Assembly (NCBI RefSeq): GCF_024198175.1
Contig: NZ_JAJVKV010000002.1
Coordinates: forward strand, 62,001-126,000
From: Pyxidicoccus xibeiensis
Lineage (GTDB): Bacteria > Myxococcota > Myxococcia > Myxococcales > Myxococcaceae
Reading direction: 5' to 3'
Length of the DNA stretch: 64,000 nt
In this document: piece after piece, positions 53,165 to 63,339 of the stretch
Position numbering within the stretch: the first letter of the stretch is position 1
Layout: every line of letters begins with the position of its first letter
Notes under the pieces: model-generated
What the model was told of the DNA's origin: nothing
The model's input: only the letters and a program-made list of their open reading frames with translations
Database searches by the model: none
Translations under genes and position numbers: made by a program

Positions 53165-55444
53165 TCAGATCTTGATGATGAACATGAGATAGGCATTCTC
53201 CGGCCGGCTCTCATTGCCTCCCGTGGAGTTGGTGTTCTGATTGGGAAAGGTGAGGGTATGGGAGTGGTTGAACTGGGTGGACTCGGTGTAGTCTCGCCGG
53301 CCGAACCAGAGGTAGCGGCTTCCCGATTCGTACCGGATGCTGTTGGTACCGGCCGGAGGCGCGTTAGCGCTGTGCTGCCACGAGTCGTACGCCGATATCC
53401 AGTGGATGTGGCTGATGTTGATGGATGAGGACGAGCCAGAGGTCTGGTAGGTGTGGGTGTGCGCACCGAGCTGGTCGCTCTGGTAGGAGCCGACGCGGTC
53501 GCCTGCGAGCCCTCCTACCGCGAGGTTGAAACGTGAGCCCCTGTCGGGGTCCGTCGCGGTGCCATGGGCCCAGCCACGAATGAAGCGGCCACGGAGGTCT
53601 GGGATGTTGAAGCTGTTGGCAGACCCGTTCCCGCCTCCGAAGGCCTTGCCGATGGCGAGGAAGAGGTTGCGGTGCGGGCTGGCGGGAGCGCCGTCGAGCA
53701 TGCTCCCGTTGCACTCGAGCCAGCCGATGGGGACCGTCTCGCTGGCGTAGGCCATCACCGTGCCGGGAGGCACGGCCTGGTTCACCAGGGCCTTCACGCC
53801 CTGGGACGTGGGTACCGTCTCGCCCAGCTCCTGCGTCGTCATGGCCGTGATGTCGGCCGAGGTGAACCGGGTGATGGCCACGGCGGCCGGCGCCGTGCCG
53901 ACCTTCAGCGTCGAGTTGAGCGTGGCGGCGGGCGTCACCGTCAGCCCGGTGCCGCCCAGGGTGATGGTGCTGCCATTGTCGGTGATGTTGGAGTTGATGA
54001 GCACCGAGCCGCCGGTGGACTGCCACTTGGGCAGCACGTGCTGCGTGCCGGTGCCCTGGACGATGCTGCCCGTGCCGCCCACGAGGCTGCGCAGCGTGGG
54101 GAACACGTCGCGGATGTCGCGCAGGTCCGTCACCGGGTTGGAGATGGTGCCGTTCGCCTGGAACTTCGCCAGCGCCAGGGGGGCGTAGAAGTGCTCCTCT
54201 CCCGCCGGGGGCTGCTCCTGGCCCACCGCCCAGCCCTCGAGGCCGGACACCGTGCGCGCGGGAATGAGCCAGTAGTCACCCGTCCGGTAGAAGCAGGTCT
54301 GGGCGTTGCGCGTCGTCGCGAAGTGGACCGTGATGTCGCGCTCCAGGAGGAGCCGGTCGCCCTGCGTGAAGTCCGGGCCCACGTCGAGCAGCGTGCTGCC
54401 GGTCAGGTCCGGGTTCCAGGTGTTGTCCCAGCGGCGGACGGTGCGGTTCGTCCCGGCGAGCGGATTCACGTCCGCGTCGGTGCTCGCCAGCAGCGCCGAG
54501 TCGGCGGGCACCTCCAGGTTGAGGGTGTCGCCCACCACGCTGGTGATTTCCCCGAAGACGCCGGGCCGGCGCTGGAGGACGAACTCCTCGTTGCCCAGCT
54601 CCACCCGGTGGCCGGGCAGGAAGCTGCTGAAGCTGTCGCGCCCCGTCTGGTCCACCGTGACGCTGAACTGCCACACCTGCACGGGGACGCCGTCACGGGT
54701 GACGGAGGCCAGCACGGGCGGCGAGTACGTCGTCACCCGGGCCACCACCGTGCCGTTGTCGCGGGACCACTTGAAGGACGCGGTGCTGGCGTTGCCGCCC
54801 CGGTGGATCTCCACGCGGTAGAGCTGGTTCTCCAGCGGCGTGCTGCCGGCCCGCGCGTCCATGGCGCCGGTGCTCGCGGTGCCCGTGGGCAGCCAGTCCG
54901 GGCCGTACTGGCTCGGGTTGATGTTGGCCAGGTTGGTGCTCAGGTCGCCGATGCGCTCCACGCGGGCCTGCCAGACGAGCTGGCTGCGCGTGCCCGAGTC
55001 CGCGCCGGCCAGGGCCACCTCGCGGATGTTGGGGTCCTCCAGCGAGGTGACGTGGCGCTTCCAGATGTCCAGGTAGAGCAGGTACGCGCCCGCGCCCTGG
55101 GCCGGGGGGAGGGCGGCGCCGGGCTGCCTGTCGTACTGGACGGGCCCCTCGCTCTCCACCATGAGCCCGTCCACGTAGTACCGCCCGTGGTTGATGAAGA
55201 GCTGGTTCACGTTCTGCGCGTCGGGCGCGTAGAAGACCAGGAAGGCGCCGCGCCCACCGGCGCTCAGGTCCTGCGGCGCGCCGGTGTTGCCGATGATGTC
55301 GAGCATCTCGATGCGGTTGCGATGCGCGGCAATCTGCACCTGCTCGTTCCAGTCCGCATCGGTCTGGACGCGCCCCTGCTGCATCAGCACGGAGTCGTAG
55401 TGCTTGCCCGGGTCGAAGGTGAAGCGGGTAAAGTCACCCTTCAT
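53165..55444 (-). CDS. DUF6519 and phage tail-collar fibre protein
   Basis: A 759-aa protein. The N-terminus MKGDFTRFTFDPGKHYDSVL, then QGRVQTDADWNEQ, is the DUF6519 signature seen in tail-like loci. Residues about 560-635 form a phage tail collar domain (PPGTVMAYASETVPIGWLEC, then NSFNIPDLRGRFIRGW). The C-terminal tip has several HxH patterns (GAHTHTYQ, ISHIHWIS, FNHSHTL) and ends ENAYLMFIIKI, like short tail fibres that bind metal in a trimeric needle. It is probably the receptor-binding fibre of this locus. It follows the gpI-like gene by 10 bp. Confidence 0.87.
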   Translation of the reverse strand: MKGDFTRFTFDPGKHYDSVLMQQGRVQTDADWNEQVQIAAHRNRIEMLDIIGNTGAPQDLSAGGRGAFLVFYAPDAQNVNQLFINHGRYYVDGLMVESEGPVQYDRQPGAALPPAQGAGAYLLYLDIWKRHVTSLEDPNIREVALAGADSGTRSQLVWQARVERIGDLSTNLANINPSQYGPDWLPTGTASTGAMDARAGSTPLENQLYRVEIHRGGNASTASFKWSRDNGTVVARVTTYSPPVLASVTRDGVPVQVWQFSVTVDQTGRDSFSSFLPGHRVELGNEEFVLQRRPGVFGEITSVVGDTLNLEVPADSALLASTDADVNPLAGTNRTVRRWDNTWNPDLTGSTLLDVGPDFTQGDRLLLERDITVHFATTRNAQTCFYRTGDYWLIPARTVSGLEGWAVGQEQPPAGEEHFYAPLALAKFQANGTISNPVTDLRDIRDVFPTLRSLVGGTGSIVQGTGTQHVLPKWQSTGGSVLINSNITDNGSTITLGGTGLTVTPAATLNSTLKVGTAPAAVAITRFTSADITAMTTQELGETVPTSQGVKALVNQAVPPGTVMAYASETVPIGWLECNGSMLDGAPASPHRNLFLAIGKAFGGGNGSANSFNIPDLRGRFIRGWAHGTATDPDRGSRFNLAVGGLAGDRVGSYQSDQLGAHTHTYQTSGSSSSINISHIHWISAYDSWQHSANAPPAGTNSIRYESGSRYLWFGRRDYTESTQFNHSHTLTFPNQNTNSTGGNESRPENAYLMFIIKI

Positions 55445-55454
55445 TGCTGGCTCC

Positions 55455-57698
55455 TCACGTCACGAAGATGAGCCCGGCCTCGAGGCCCAGGCGGAGATAT
55501 TCACTGAGGCCCGTCTGTAGATTCAGGGCTCGCTGAGACTGTTCGAGGTGATGGAAGACCCCCATCTCCCCCTCGTCGCTGGCCCCGCGCAGCACCTCGT
55601 CCGGCATGTTGGCGGCGAGCTGGCAGTAGCCGGGCTGGCCGTACACCACGGACGTGAAGCGGGGGTTGAGTCGGTAGAGGATGGCCTCGCGGGTGGCCGC
55701 GTCCGTCCCGTCGGGCAGCTGCGGCTGGCACTGGAAGCGGGGCGGCAGCTCGGAGTCCGGGGGCGCGTAGGAGAAGCGGGCGCAGCCCGTCTGCCGCCGC
55801 TCGCTCATCACCGTGCCGGTGAAGAGCATGTCGCTGGCCAGCTCCAGCACGTCCACGCGGGTGTTGCCCAGGACGGTGCTCGCGCGGGCCCGCATGGCGC
55901 CGCCGTGGTGGATGGCGGTGCCCGCCCGGTGGTCGGCGATGCTCTCCTCGAAGTCCAGCACGCAGTCCGCCCCCAGCCCGCCCAGCTCCAGCCCGCCGAC
56001 GATGCTGCGGCGCACCGTGCAGCTCACGGCCATGGGCGCGGCGTCGCCCTCGCCTCCGCCTCCCGCCGCGACGATGCGCAGCCGCGCGCCGGGGTGGCCC
56101 GGCGTCTCCGGCACCAGCGTGCAGTGGACGAGCGAGACGGCCGTCGGGCCCTCCGGCGCCACGGACACCACCACGTCGCCGCCGTGAAGCCACAGGCCGT
56201 TGAGCGTCAGGCTCGCGTGGCGCTCCAGGGTGATGTGCAGGTCCCCGCTCAGCGAGATGACGGGGCGCTGCCGGTTGGCCGCGCGCAGCTCCAGGTGCTT
56301 GCCCTCGGGGACGGTGATGGACAGCTCGTCCGGGTCCACCGCGTGGATGGCGTTGTCGAGCACCTCGATGACGGCCCCGGGGGTGTTGGGGGTCTCCGCC
56401 AGCCACTGGATGATGCGTGCCCGCAGGCCCGCCGCCGGGCCCGCGTCCGCGTGGACGGGGTAGTGGCTGAAGCCGGGGCGGTCGGGCAGCTCGGCGTGGC
56501 GCTCGTAGGTGCCTCCGCCCACGTCGCTGCTGAAGCCGTAGTGGTAGCTGACCAGCACCTGCTCGCTGGCCGCGGGCTCGTTGCCGGGCGTGAAGACCAG
56601 CCGGCCCAGCTCGGGGTCCACCAGGGCGGTGATGGGCTTCTGCACGGTGCCCCCCGACACCGGGTAGTACGTGCGCTGCCCCGGGGGGCGGAGCCAGCCC
56701 GGCTCACCACACCGGGCGAGGTTGGCGATGAGGATGCCGGAGGGGGACAACTCCTTGAGCCCGCCGCTGGGGCCGCGCGTGTAGATGCGGAAGGGGGGCT
56801 GGTCCCCGAACCAGGCGGGCAGCGGGTCCACGCCGTCCACCTCCGCCTGCCGGCGCGCCTCCAGCTCCAGGTAGAGCGCGCTGCGGCGCAGCTGCCCCGG
56901 CAGGTGGTGCTCCTGCGCCAGGCTGGCAGCCTCCAGCTTCGTCTGCGGGAAGTTGAAGAGGGGCAGATCCCGCCCGAGCTGGTTGAAGTGGTACCAGCTG
57001 TACGGCGTCTCGCCGTCCTGGGCCTCGTGCGGCACCGCGGGGGCCAGGGTGACGGGCCAGGCCCGCAGCCGCCAGAGGAAGACGCTGACCGTCTGGAGGT
57101 TGTAGCGCCCGCGATCTCTCTGGGTGAGCACCTTGACGGGCTCCGTCGGCGGGCTCACGGCCTCCTGGAGGCCGGGCTCCGGGGCGCGGTTGAGGCCGCG
57201 CACGTCCAGCGTGTGGCTGGCGCGCTCGAAGGGGCCGTACAGGCGGTCCATCTCGTTCGCGTTGCGCAGCGACGGCGTGCGCACCGAGCCCGGGCGCGGG
57301 TGCTTGATGTGCTGCGTGGTGGAGACCTGCTGGAACATCTCCAGCACGCTGGCGTGCCAGCCCGTCAGGTCTTGCGCCACCTGCTCCATGGCGGCCGGCG
57401 TGCCCTTGCGCCGGCGCAGGGCAATGGCGTTGGCCACGTAGGCGCGCAGCGTGTACGCCGTCGGGTTCATCGCGCGCAGCCGGGCGATGCCGACGAGGTC
57501 GCCCACGTAGGGCACCACCCACTCCTGGCTCGTCTCGATGAACCAGTTGCGGTACAGGCGGCCCACGTCGTCGTGGAGCTCGCTGGCGAGCTCCTCCGCG
57601 ACGGCCATCAGCGCCCGGAGGGGCTCGCCCTCCTCTCGGTCCCGGATGCGGACGTGCGCGGGCAGCCAGGAATACAGCAGGTCCGGGTCCAGGCTCAT
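55455..57698 (-). CDS. gpI-like tail/baseplate protein with beta-helix tail
   Basis: A 747-aa protein. It opens LYSWLPAHVRIRDREEGEPL, then LYRNWFIETSQEWVVPYVGD and IARLRAMNPTAYTLRAYVAN with a RRKGTPAAMEQVAQDLTGW block. These are typical of tail proteins placed after gpJ in such loci. The C-terminal 350 residues read like right-handed beta-helix repeats (VISLSGDLHITLERHASLTL, VVVSVAPEGPTAVSLVHCTL). The start codon overlaps the stop of the gene before it by 4 bp (ATGA). It probably anchors fibres. Confidence 0.8.
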   Translation of the reverse strand: MSLDPDLLYSWLPAHVRIRDREEGEPLRALMAVAEELASELHDDVGRLYRNWFIETSQEWVVPYVGDLVGIARLRAMNPTAYTLRAYVANAIALRRRKGTPAAMEQVAQDLTGWHASVLEMFQQVSTTQHIKHPRPGSVRTPSLRNANEMDRLYGPFERASHTLDVRGLNRAPEPGLQEAVSPPTEPVKVLTQRDRGRYNLQTVSVFLWRLRAWPVTLAPAVPHEAQDGETPYSWYHFNQLGRDLPLFNFPQTKLEAASLAQEHHLPGQLRRSALYLELEARRQAEVDGVDPLPAWFGDQPPFRIYTRGPSGGLKELSPSGILIANLARCGEPGWLRPPGQRTYYPVSGGTVQKPITALVDPELGRLVFTPGNEPAASEQVLVSYHYGFSSDVGGGTYERHAELPDRPGFSHYPVHADAGPAAGLRARIIQWLAETPNTPGAVIEVLDNAIHAVDPDELSITVPEGKHLELRAANRQRPVISLSGDLHITLERHASLTLNGLWLHGGDVVVSVAPEGPTAVSLVHCTLVPETPGHPGARLRIVAAGGGGEGDAAPMAVSCTVRRSIVGGLELGGLGADCVLDFEESIADHRAGTAIHHGGAMRARASTVLGNTRVDVLELASDMLFTGTVMSERRQTGCARFSYAPPDSELPPRFQCQPQLPDGTDAATREAILYRLNPRFTSVVYGQPGYCQLAANMPDEVLRGASDEGEMGVFHHLEQSQRALNLQTGLSEYLRLGLEAGLIFVT

Positions 57699-60607
57699 GA
57701 GGCCACCTCGTCACGGTTCGTCAGCACGAGCCCGAGCGGTGAAGGGTCCAGCAGCAGCAGCTGCGCCGGCCGGATGACCAGCGCCTCCGGCTGGAGGAAC
57801 CGGGCCCGGGCGTTCACCGTGTCCTCCTCGCTCCACCGCGCCTCCTCGGCGGACAGCCACGCCTCCACGCCCTCGGGAGCCTGCGGGTCCCCCGGGTCGC
57901 CCCGGGCCAGGCCGTCCAGGTCCACGAAGTCCACGCCGGGGACGCCCTGGAGCAGCGCCACCACCTCCGCCGCGGACACGCCCTGGCCGAAGGCGCGTCG
58001 CTCGAAGGAGAAGGCGTCCGTCAGCGCCGCGCGGGCCGCCGCGACGACGTCCTCGAAGCGGTAGTCCGCGGACGTGCGCAGCGTCGCGGCCACGCGGAAC
58101 CAGGTGGGCTCGAAGCCGGCCAGCTCCACCGGCGTGGTGGTGTCCCGGAGGTCGTCCAGCGCCTTGCGCAGGGCGTCCAGGATGACGGCGTCGTCGGGGG
58201 TAGGGGTGCCGTCCGCCAGCGCCAGGGTGAGGTGCAGGCGCTGCGTCTCGCCCCGCCGCAGGAAGGTGGCGCGGGCCTTGCCGATGCCGGCGAAGGACTG
58301 GGCGAAGGTCTCGTAGTCCATCACCGAGACAATCCGGTCCAGCGTCAGCACGGAGACCGGCACGTCGTGCCGCGCGAGGGCGCCGTCGTCCGGGGCCTCG
58401 GCGCCCGAGGCCGGCAGCGGGTTGGTGACGGCGCGCAGGCCGAAGGGGCGCGTCTGGAAGAGGGACAGCTTCCCGGCGGAGACGGCGCCCTCCGCGCCCA
58501 GCCCGCTGCGATACGTGGCGACGACGTTCTCCTCGCCCGTGGGCAGGCGCGCGCCGTGGATGCCGTCACCGAAGATGACAGTCGTCCGCCCCTGGTCGTC
58601 CCGCTGGGTGAGGTACACCCGGTCGCGGGGCCCGTGGTCGTGGAAGGACTCCACCTCGCGCCACGCCACGCCGTCCACGCGGACCTCCAGCGTGTTGCGC
58701 CGGCCGGTGGGCGTGGCCGCGGACACCCACGTCAGCGGCGAGCGCTTGAGCGTGAAGCGCTGGTTGGGCTGGCTGCCGTCACCGCTGCCGAGCACCTCGC
58801 GCGCCGTCTCTCCATGGGTGGCGACGGCGACGTTGCCCTGCAACACGGTGGTGGCCCGGTCGTACCAGTACTTCAGCGGCTCCGTGAAGACGAGCTGGGT
58901 GCGGGTGAGCGTCTGGTTGACGCCCTTGAGCCGCACGAGCTCGGAGACAGTCGGGTCGCCCGGCTCGGCGGGCTCCAGGCGCAGGGCGCCGGGTTGCAGC
59001 TCCACCTGGCCCTCGAAGCCTCCGGCGTCGAGCAGGTGCCACACCCGCGTCTCGCCCTCGCCGCCGCTGTCGCCGGTGGTGGGACGGGTGAGGACGAAGA
59101 GGACCTCGTCCTTCGCGTAGGCGGCCCGCACGCCGCTGGCGGCGGTGAGCGACAGGCCGTCCTCCAGCATCACCCGGGCGCGCAGCCGCTTCCCGCTGAT
59201 GGCCAGGACGCGGCCCGCGGTCAGCTCGGTCACCACCCGGTCCAGGCTGACCTTGTCCGCCTCGTCCAGCGCCCCCTCGCCGCCGCTGGCGCGCACGTCG
59301 GGGAAGGGCGCGAGCAGGTGGGTGCCCCACGTCGCGTTGACGAGGGGGCGCCTGCCGGGCGCGAGCGGCTCACCCTGGCCCAGCGCGATGATGCTCCGCC
59401 GGGCGCCCTTGAGGGCATCGTCGATGGTCGCCGCGTCCTCCGAGCCCACATGCGGTGACAGCTCGACGGCGGTGCACCGCGCGGTGAGCGCGAAGTTGGT
59501 GTAGCTGGAGGCCTTGACGGACTGCACCCAGCACAGCTGCACCGTGGCGCCCAAGACGAGCAGCATCCACGTCCGGGGCAGGATGCGCGGGTAGAGGGCA
59601 TCCAGGTTGAGGAAGCCGTCGCCGGTGAGCGCCACGCCGAAGGCGGGCCACTCGGTCAGGTTGGCGGGCGCGTTGGGGGGCGCGTAGGCGGTCCGGTAGC
59701 GCTGCTGCACCTCCTGCGGCATGGTGAACCAGTCGGGCGCGTTGTGGCCGAACACCGCCGCCCGGTGGCGCATCGCGAAGACCTTCGTCCCGCTGCCGGG
59801 CGACTGGCTGGAGCCGCCTCCCGGAGACGCGTCGGAGGGCGTGAAGGTGACGAGCGTGCGCTGCGCCACCGCGTCCGGGGTGACGGTGGCCACGGTGCGC
59901 ATCTCCCAGGCGTCGCTGTCCTCGTCCGTCTCCCGCGCGCTGCCCAGCAGCAGCAGGGTGTCTCCGGAGGAGAGGTTCGTCTGCACGCCGTCCAGCCACA
60001 GCGTCTGGGAGCCGAGCTGGACCTCCTCGGGCACGGAGGTGATGGGCAGCAGCTGGTTCAGCCGCCGGCGGGCCACGAGGCGCTCGGTGGTCTCGAATGT
60101 CTGCGGCCGCTCGTTCTGTCCGGGGATGCTCAGCACCCGCACGCCGGGCTCCACCAGCACCTGCTCGGGCGCGCCGGCGGCCTCCTCCACGGTGAAGGCC
60201 AGCCACGTGGCCGCGGCCAGGCCGGGGCTCAGCTCATGGCCCAGCGCGCGCGCCAGCTCCCGCACGGAGCGCGGCTCCGTGGCGGTGCGCAGGAAGCCCT
60301 CGTTGGCGATGCGCTCCTGGTAGAAGGTGAGGACGTCCGCCACCATGGAGAAGGCGTCGAGCAGCGCCACCGTGGGGTCTCTCTCGCTGTGCGTGGCGAG
60401 CCCGGCCAGCGGGCGGGTGCCGCCGTGCGGGCCGTCCGGCAGCGTCTGCCAGGGCAGCCGCTCCAGCATGCGCCGCAGGAAGACGTCGTGCGTGCCCACG
60501 CGGTAGCTGAGCTGCGAGCGCTCGGGCGGGTTGTGGAGGGGCGCGGCTTCCGTGGGCTCGCTGGCGCAGCCGCAGTCGACGCAGTCGGTGGGGGATGAGG
60601 TGGCCAC
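57695..60607 (-). CDS. second gpJ-like baseplate assembly protein
   Basis: A 970-aa protein. I choose GTG 60607, preceded by GGAGGA; the open frame continues upstream only inside the preceding gene. It contains the gpJ-family features SQLSYRVGTHDVFLRRMLER, ALLDAFSMVADVLTFYQERI, RDRVYLTQRDDQGRTTVIFG with FGDGIHGARLPTGEENVVAT, and the C-terminal baseplate J-like stretch (VDYETFAQSFAGIGKARATF). It shares the gpJ family with the protein before it, but the two are different in length and sequence. Two gpJ paralogues in a row are usual in eCIS loci (Afp11/Afp12). Confidence 0.88.
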   Translation of the reverse strand: MATSSPTDCVDCGCASEPTEAAPLHNPPERSQLSYRVGTHDVFLRRMLERLPWQTLPDGPHGGTRPLAGLATHSERDPTVALLDAFSMVADVLTFYQERIANEGFLRTATEPRSVRELARALGHELSPGLAAATWLAFTVEEAAGAPEQVLVEPGVRVLSIPGQNERPQTFETTERLVARRRLNQLLPITSVPEEVQLGSQTLWLDGVQTNLSSGDTLLLLGSARETDEDSDAWEMRTVATVTPDAVAQRTLVTFTPSDASPGGGSSQSPGSGTKVFAMRHRAAVFGHNAPDWFTMPQEVQQRYRTAYAPPNAPANLTEWPAFGVALTGDGFLNLDALYPRILPRTWMLLVLGATVQLCWVQSVKASSYTNFALTARCTAVELSPHVGSEDAATIDDALKGARRSIIALGQGEPLAPGRRPLVNATWGTHLLAPFPDVRASGGEGALDEADKVSLDRVVTELTAGRVLAISGKRLRARVMLEDGLSLTAASGVRAAYAKDEVLFVLTRPTTGDSGGEGETRVWHLLDAGGFEGQVELQPGALRLEPAEPGDPTVSELVRLKGVNQTLTRTQLVFTEPLKYWYDRATTVLQGNVAVATHGETAREVLGSGDGSQPNQRFTLKRSPLTWVSAATPTGRRNTLEVRVDGVAWREVESFHDHGPRDRVYLTQRDDQGRTTVIFGDGIHGARLPTGEENVVATYRSGLGAEGAVSAGKLSLFQTRPFGLRAVTNPLPASGAEAPDDGALARHDVPVSVLTLDRIVSVMDYETFAQSFAGIGKARATFLRRGETQRLHLTLALADGTPTPDDAVILDALRKALDDLRDTTTPVELAGFEPTWFRVAATLRTSADYRFEDVVAAARAALTDAFSFERRAFGQGVSAAEVVALLQGVPGVDFVDLDGLARGDPGDPQAPEGVEAWLSAEEARWSEEDTVNARARFLQPEALVIRPAQLLLLDPSPLGLVLTNRDEVAS

Positions 60608-60608
60608 G

Positions 60609-63338
60609 TTACAGTCCTCCCTCCATGTAGAACTCGAGGCGGCCGTTCTCCGGGCGGCCCGCGTCGTTGTCCAGGCGGGCAATCTCGAGCGGACCGATGG
60701 GAATCAGCCCCTGCGACAGCTCGCCGGCCTGGGGCACGCCCCAGCGGTGGAAGCGCCGCAGGCGGCCGGGCGGTGGGGACTCGCCGCTGTTGTCGGTGAA
60801 GTCCACCCAGCTCACCCCGGGCACCGCCATGGCGGTGGCGATGAGCTGGCTGAGGAGGACGGCCTGGCCGAAGCTCCACCGGTCCGGGTGGAAGAAGCCG
60901 CGCGTGCCGTCATTCAGCACGGTGTTGCTGAAGGCCTCCAGCAGCGCCTTGCGCACGGTGCTGCGCAGGTAGTCGCTGGCCACGTGCACGGTGAAGGCGA
61001 TGTCCAGCGGGACATAGCGCGGGCTCTCGATGTGCACGTCGTGCCGGGTCATCCGGTAGCGCTCCAGGAACGCGCCCAGGCGTCCCCGGAACTCCTCGTC
61101 CACGGGCAGGCCGCCCACGCGGTCCACGAAGACGAAGACGGTGTGCCAGCTGCCCGTCCACCGGAAGACGGCGGCGGCCTTCTGCACCTCTGGGTGGCGC
61201 TCGGCGACGGCCGCGTAGTCCGCCTCCGTGACGGCCCGCTCCTGGGTGCGGAAGGCGGTGGGGGCCAGCAGGCGCACCTCGTCCGTCGTCTGCGGCTCGC
61301 GGCCGCCTACCGCGGGCAGCGGGTTGCGGACCCGGAGGATGCCCTTCGTCGCGTCGACGTGCGTCGCCACGCTGGCGAGCCCGGCGCTGGTGAGCGGGGT
61401 GAACACGACGTGGCGCAGCGCCTCGGCGCTGACGTTGCCGCGGCTGCCGTTGCCCACGCGGTAGTGGGCGGCGAAGCGGGTGCCGCTCAGCGGCCGCCGT
61501 CCCTTGAGGTCGTCACCGAAGCGCAGCGACGCGCGCTCCTGGTCGTCCACCTCCACCACGAACTCCGAGGCGAAGCGGTCGCTGCCGAGCAAGTCCCGGC
61601 GCGGGTACCACGTCTCCTGGACGCCGCTGCCACCGCCGGGCAGCCCGGCGCGCTGCTCCGACAGCAGCACCGCGGGCTGGACGTTGCGCAGCTCCCACTG
61701 GAGCGCATGGGAGGCGGGGGCGTCCGGGTCCAGCGGCACCAGCACGCCGCGCCGGTTTCGGACGCGGCCCTGCTGCGTCAGCGGGGCCTGCCGCAGGCGG
61801 GGCGGGGACAGCTCCACGCGGGGGCCCACCTCCAGCTCTTCTCGCGGCAGCACGGTGCGCCCGTGGTCGACGACGACCACGTTGCCCCGCGCCACGCACA
61901 GGGGCAGCGGCTCGGTGCCGTCGCGCGCGGGCACGGTGCCCAGGCACAGGTCGAAGCCCAGCGCGTCCGCGTCCGACCAGCCCACCTCCACCACCTGGAG
62001 CGGGTGCGGGTTGGGCGTGGCCTCGGTGTAGGGCAGGCCGGTGGCCTCGTCGAAGAGCGGGTCCGTCGTGTACGTCACCGACGTGAGCCGCACGACCTGG
62101 CGGCGCTCCGGGCGGGCCTCGCCCTCGTCACCGCGCGCGGGGCCGCGGACCTCCTCCAGCAGCAGCAGCTCCCCCACGGAGAGCTTCACGCCGCCGTCCG
62201 GCAGGTGGCCGTCCTTGTTGCGCAGGGTGGCGTGCGTGGCGCCCTTCTCGAGGCGGGCCGTCGGCTCGCCCCAGGTGTAGAAGGGGATGAGGTTGCGCTC
62301 CTTGCGCAGCAGCGCGTCGTGCAGCGGCTCGAACACCTCCGCGCGTGAGTACAGCCGCAGGTCGAGCTGGTCCTCGCGCGCGGCCACCGGCAGCGTCTCC
62401 ACGGCGGTGAGCAGCTGCACCACCACGTCCGGCCCGTGCGACAGGTAGAGGGGCGGGTCCCCCGCGCCGGAGCCCACCTCCAGCACGACGAAGGAGCGCG
62501 CGTTGCTGCCATCGTGCATCAGGAAGTCGAGCAGGCGCGCATGCCGGCGGACGGAGATGCGCTGCCGGGCCGTGCCCAGGTAGGCCTCGGTGGCGACGGC
62601 GTCCTGGTAGTAGCTGAGGTAGTCGCCAGCGGCGGCCAGCGTCTCCACCAGGGTGACGCCCAGGTCGGCCGGGTTGCGCTCCTTCCAGTCCGGCAGCAGC
62701 GTGGACAGCCTGTCCAACATCAGCCGGCGAAAGCTGGCGTAGTCCTTCGCCAGGTAGTCGATCTCCGGCTCCTCCGCCACGGCGCGCACCGTGGGGGCGG
62801 CGGGGCCGCAGTCGAACTCGCTCTCCAGCACCTGGAAGGAGAAGTCCAGCCCCTGCAGCTGCCGGTCGAGGAGGACGCCGGGCGGCGAGGTGAGGGTGAG
62901 GTTGTACGTGGACAGGTCTCCGCGAGACCAGGTCCGGACGACCAGCACTCGTGCGGGCACGGGGGAGGCATTCGGGGCCGCCGGGTCGTACTGGTCCCTG
63001 CGCTGGAGGTACGCCGCGAGTGCGTTCGCATGGACCTGGCTCCAGCCGAACCGGAGCCAGGCCCGGGGAACTCCCAGCTGGGGCAGCAGCGCGCTGGCCA
63101 CCACCGTCCACTGGACGGGGATGGAGGTGAGGCGGGCCCCGCCCCGGATGGCCACCAGGCCGGGCTCCATGCTGCCGAGGCCATCCGGCTTCAGCATGTA
63201 GACGAGCAGGTACGCCCCCGGGTCGTCCGGGGTGATGGAGGGGAGCACCTCCACGTAGTCGATGCCGTTGAGGGGCTGCTGGCTGGCGCGGACCTGGTTG
63301 CGGCGGGTCTCGCTCGCGCTGGCGTTGGAGGGAGCCAT
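60609..63338 (-). CDS. first gpJ-like baseplate assembly protein of the second locus
   Basis: A 909-aa protein of the TIGR02243 type: NPADLGVTLVETLAAAGDYL with SYYQDAVATEAYLGTARQR in the middle, then ASLRFGDDLKGRRPLSGTRF and EALRHVVFTPLTSAGLASVA. The C-terminal VTEADYAAVAERHPEVQKAA and RYVPLDIAFTVHVASDYLRS are baseplate J-like. It ends 1 bp before the next gene. The N-terminal 190 residues (before EPEIDYLAKDYASFRRLMLD) are an additional domain not seen in the region 1 gpJ-like protein. Confidence 0.88.
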   Translation of the reverse strand: MAPSNASASETRRNQVRASQQPLNGIDYVEVLPSITPDDPGAYLLVYMLKPDGLGSMEPGLVAIRGGARLTSIPVQWTVVASALLPQLGVPRAWLRFGWSQVHANALAAYLQRRDQYDPAAPNASPVPARVLVVRTWSRGDLSTYNLTLTSPPGVLLDRQLQGLDFSFQVLESEFDCGPAAPTVRAVAEEPEIDYLAKDYASFRRLMLDRLSTLLPDWKERNPADLGVTLVETLAAAGDYLSYYQDAVATEAYLGTARQRISVRRHARLLDFLMHDGSNARSFVVLEVGSGAGDPPLYLSHGPDVVVQLLTAVETLPVAAREDQLDLRLYSRAEVFEPLHDALLRKERNLIPFYTWGEPTARLEKGATHATLRNKDGHLPDGGVKLSVGELLLLEEVRGPARGDEGEARPERRQVVRLTSVTYTTDPLFDEATGLPYTEATPNPHPLQVVEVGWSDADALGFDLCLGTVPARDGTEPLPLCVARGNVVVVDHGRTVLPREELEVGPRVELSPPRLRQAPLTQQGRVRNRRGVLVPLDPDAPASHALQWELRNVQPAVLLSEQRAGLPGGGSGVQETWYPRRDLLGSDRFASEFVVEVDDQERASLRFGDDLKGRRPLSGTRFAAHYRVGNGSRGNVSAEALRHVVFTPLTSAGLASVATHVDATKGILRVRNPLPAVGGREPQTTDEVRLLAPTAFRTQERAVTEADYAAVAERHPEVQKAAAVFRWTGSWHTVFVFVDRVGGLPVDEEFRGRLGAFLERYRMTRHDVHIESPRYVPLDIAFTVHVASDYLRSTVRKALLEAFSNTVLNDGTRGFFHPDRWSFGQAVLLSQLIATAMAVPGVSWVDFTDNSGESPPPGRLRRFHRWGVPQAGELSQGLIPIGPLEIARLDNDAGRPENGRLEFYMEGGL

Positions 63339-63339
63339 G

